From: an uncultured Bacilli bacterium
GTDB lineage: Bacteria; Bacillota_I; Bacilli_A; RF39; UBA660
DNA: 49,967 bases
Reading direction: 5' to 3'
Assembly (NCBI GenBank): GCA_944358545.1
Contig: CALVRJ010000005.1
Span: 1 to 49,967, forward strand
Of this stretch, positions 48,704 through 49,967 are shown piece by piece. The notes under the pieces are model-generated. The model was not told the DNA's origin. It worked only from the letters and a program-made list of their open reading frames with translations, and made no database searches. The number at the start of each line of letters is the position of its first letter. The stretch's first letter is position 1. Position numbers and translations under genes: made by a program.

Positions 48704-49849
48704 TTAATTTTCTTTTTTGGTTACTCTTCTCATTACAAATACTGAGACAATTACACATATTATTCCAAGTACCGCAATTATTATACTACCGTAAGCAGAA
48801 GTTGATGGGACTTCAACTACCTCAGGTCCTTGATTATTATTGTTTTCTGTATTCCCATCAATATTTGTACTATCTGTTTGTTCTTCTTGATTTTCATTAC
48901 TACATTTATCTGATACTATGTAAGGATCGCTTTCTGTTCCACTACCACAGAATTTTACATCAGATTTTAAAAAGACTACTGGCCGTGGAGAATTATAAGT
49001 ATTACTATAAGCAACTCCAGCTGGACCAATATACACACCCCAATTATTTATTGCAGAAGCACCCCAAACAACTGATGAACTGTAACTGCTAATGTTATAA
49101 GAGGCATTTATTGTCCAGTAATATAATGTATCATTACTTCCTCTATCTAATAAATAATTATTATTGCATGAATCATAAACATTGCCTGAAGTTGTAGCAG
49201 ATGTACATAATGGATTTATACTTGCTTTAAGTATATCTGTTACATTAGCAAGTCCTACATTCCCTGTCCACGTATACATTCCTTCTCCTTGCTGATTTCT
49301 TTCAATACTATCTTGTGATGCATCATCTAAATATTCTACGGCTCCTATATTAAATGAATGAGATAATATTTGTTTTTTGGCAATTTCATTTATGTTATTT
49401 ACATAGTAATCATCATTTAAATATTCTTTTATACTTGAATCTTCCGTTACTGTTCCGCTTTGCAGATTACTTTGGGATTTAAATATTCCATCTACTGCAG
49501 CATATACGCCACACCCTCTTGACGGTTCTGTACAATATGTATTATTTTGAGTATGACGATGACTTCCATTATCAAACGGCATTTTGTCCAGTAAATCATT
49601 CCTAATTATTTTATATGTTCCATCAGCTTCTTTAGCTATTATTCTCCAAAGTTCTCCATTAAATTTTATATAGTTATTTGGGTTTTGTCCCCGATAAATA
49701 TATCTTCCTGACTCATAGCTATCTATGTAAAGTCCATCACCACTATTAATTGTATCTACATTTATTCCACCAATTGATACCGCTTTTACATTTATGTTAG
49801 GCAAAATAATGCCTAATATAAATAAAGTTATAATAATTATTTTCTTCAT
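48704..49849 (-). CDS. secreted surface protein with C-terminal VPSTSAY anchor, behind a poly-G promoter
   Basis: 381 residues. Signal peptide MKKIIIITLFILGIILPNINVKA, then an extracellular domain with IKFNGELWRIIAKEADGTYKI near 45-65, a Cys-rich region (YCTEPSRGCG), and RPVVFLKSDVKFCGSGTES near 300. This resembles the DUF6273-type domains of pilin-like and surface proteins. After a Thr/Asn/Gln-rich stalk it ends EVPSTSAY, a transmembrane helix and RRVTKKEN. Signal peptide and tail are nearly identical to those of the protein at 12062-13409, while the domains between are unrelated. RBS GGGAAT. Expression probably switches with the length of the upstream G run. Probably a ligand-binding or antigenic surface protein; this is inference. 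Confidence 0.8.
   Translation of the reverse strand: MKKIIIITLFILGIILPNINVKAVSIGGINVDTINSGDGLYIDSYESGRYIYRGQNPNNYIKFNGELWRIIAKEADGTYKIIRNDLLDKMPFDNGSHRHTQNNTYCTEPSRGCGVYAAVDGIFKSQSNLQSGTVTEDSSIKEYLNDDYYVNNINEIAKKQILSHSFNIGAVEYLDDASQDSIERNQQGEGMYTWTGNVGLANVTDILKASINPLCTSATTSGNVYDSCNNNYLLDRGSNDTLYYWTINASYNISSYSSSVVWGASAINNWGVYIGPAGVAYSNTYNSPRPVVFLKSDVKFCGSGTESDPYIVSDKCSNENQEEQTDSTNIDGNTENNNNQGPEVVEVPSTSAYGSIIIAVLGIICVIVSVFVMRRVTKKEN
48721..48833 (-). repeat. copy 2 of the dispersed anchor-encoding repeat
   Basis: Aligns with 12079-12191 over about 113 bases with about ten mismatches by eye. The two lie about 36.6 kb apart on the same strand. Confidence 0.8.
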
Positions 49850-49871
49850 ATGTATTCCCTACTTTCTATAA

Positions 49872-49890
49872 TGTACAATTTTATTGTACA
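49872..49890. repeat. inverted repeat overlapping the -10 of the surface-protein promoter
   Basis: Perfect 8-base arms TGTACAAT / ATTGTACA with a 3-base centre. It includes the minus-strand TACAAT -10 box, so it may be an operator or a 5' mRNA hairpin. Confidence 0.7.
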
Positions 49891-49912
49891 CCCCCCCCCC
49901 CAATAATGTCAA
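49883..49912 (-). promoter_or_regulatory. promoter with an 11-G tract in the spacer (candidate phase-variable switch)
   Basis: Minus-strand TTGACA (49907-49912), TACAAT (49883-49888), spacer of 18 bases of which 11 are a G run (49891-49901). Slippage of one G would change the spacer to 17 or 19. Homopolymer runs exactly between -35 and -10 are the classical layout of transcriptional phase variation. Confidence 0.85.
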
Positions 49913-49967
49913 CTTAAGAGGGGGGACAAATTTTAAAATGTGAAAAAGTCACAAAAAAACACCTTGA

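Noticed and set aside
48704-49849. LPXTG sortase substrate
   Set aside because: The tail has VPSTSAY rather than LPXTG. The layout is similar but the motif does not fit a sortase consensus, and no sortase is nearby.
1-49967. Mycoplasma-type code (TGA = Trp), suggested by the AT-richness and tmk type
   Set aside because: Full-length proteins are open under the standard code, and TGA stops occur in ATGA overlaps (thyA-dfrA, copZ-copA).
1-49967. tRNA, rRNA, tmRNA, SRP RNA or RNase P RNA genes and CRISPR arrays
   Set aside because: I looked for CCA-ending cloverleaf patterns and conserved rRNA or SRP motifs, and for regularly spaced repeats; none was convincing.

Overview
The window is about 50 kb of very AT-rich chromosome from a low-GC Gram-positive bacterium. 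Nearly all of it is core bacterial gene content: lepA, hemW, valS, trmB, efp, rnhB, nfo, mutM, rpmF, rpmG, rpsT, thyA, dfrA, tmk and pyk. Strong AGGAGG-type ribosome sites, TTGACA/TATAAT promoters (many with an extended TGn -10) and a T-box riboswitch point to Bacillota. A spore-protease/spoIIP pair beside rpsT, in the Bacillus arrangement, points to an endospore-forming lineage. TGA acts as a stop: thyA and copZ both end in the TGA of an ATGA overlap. This is therefore not a Mycoplasma-type code. My best guess is an uncultured gut member of Bacilli (RF39/RFN20-like), but that assignment is inference. No tRNA, rRNA, CRISPR, prophage or intact insertion sequence was seen.

Layout. 1-7100: a possible gene fragment at the edge, a GH3 enzyme, a GH31 glycosidase in operon with an aberrant pyruvate-kinase paralog, a membrane-anchored EIIB-like domain without its cysteine, and a RodA/FtsW polymerase. 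7100-10100: a nuclease-family remnant, then the csoR-copZ-copA copper operon with an operator-like repeat in its promoter. 10100-12000: yceD-rpmF, a DUF5698 membrane protein and a GDPD-type phosphodiesterase. 12060-13410: a frameshifted surface protein. 13490-18470: thyA-dfrA-tmk, then hemW and lepA. 18530-19530: two pilin-like proteins. 19620-23030: T-box, HD-domain gene and an archaeal-type valS. 23030-25570: a zinc-ribbon membrane protein, a DHH phosphoesterase and rnhB. 25740-28560: a YtxH/DUF948 envelope cluster, a lipoprotein and trmB. 28600-32750: a Met/Pro-rich small protein, a coiled-coil protein, efp, rpmG and PBP2. 32800-36790: nfo, a yqxA-position gene, spoIIP, gpr and rpsT. 36800-41040: twin lipoproteins, a transglutaminase-like protein, an orphan membrane histidine kinase, GtrA and a prepilin. 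41090-43240: four unrecognised cytoplasmic proteins, each with its own promoter. 43370-46980: tmcAL, pyk, mutM. 47300-49967: an AAA/DUF4143 ATPase and a second surface protein.

The most interesting signals are these. (1) A run of 11 G lies exactly between a consensus -35 and a good -10 of the last surface-protein gene, the arrangement expected of an on/off phase-variable promoter. (2) The two surface proteins, at opposite ends of the window, share a near-identical signal peptide and a C-terminal VPSTSAY / transmembrane / RRVTKK module that is not LPXTG, so it may be an undescribed anchoring signal. (3) A valine-type T-box controls an operon that ends in an archaeal/rickettsial-type ValRS. (4) A second pyruvate kinase has lost key active-site residues and an EIIB-like domain has lost its phosphorylated cysteine, so both may be sensors or regulators. 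(5) One of the unknown cytoplasmic proteins is an internal tandem duplication around a CExC motif.
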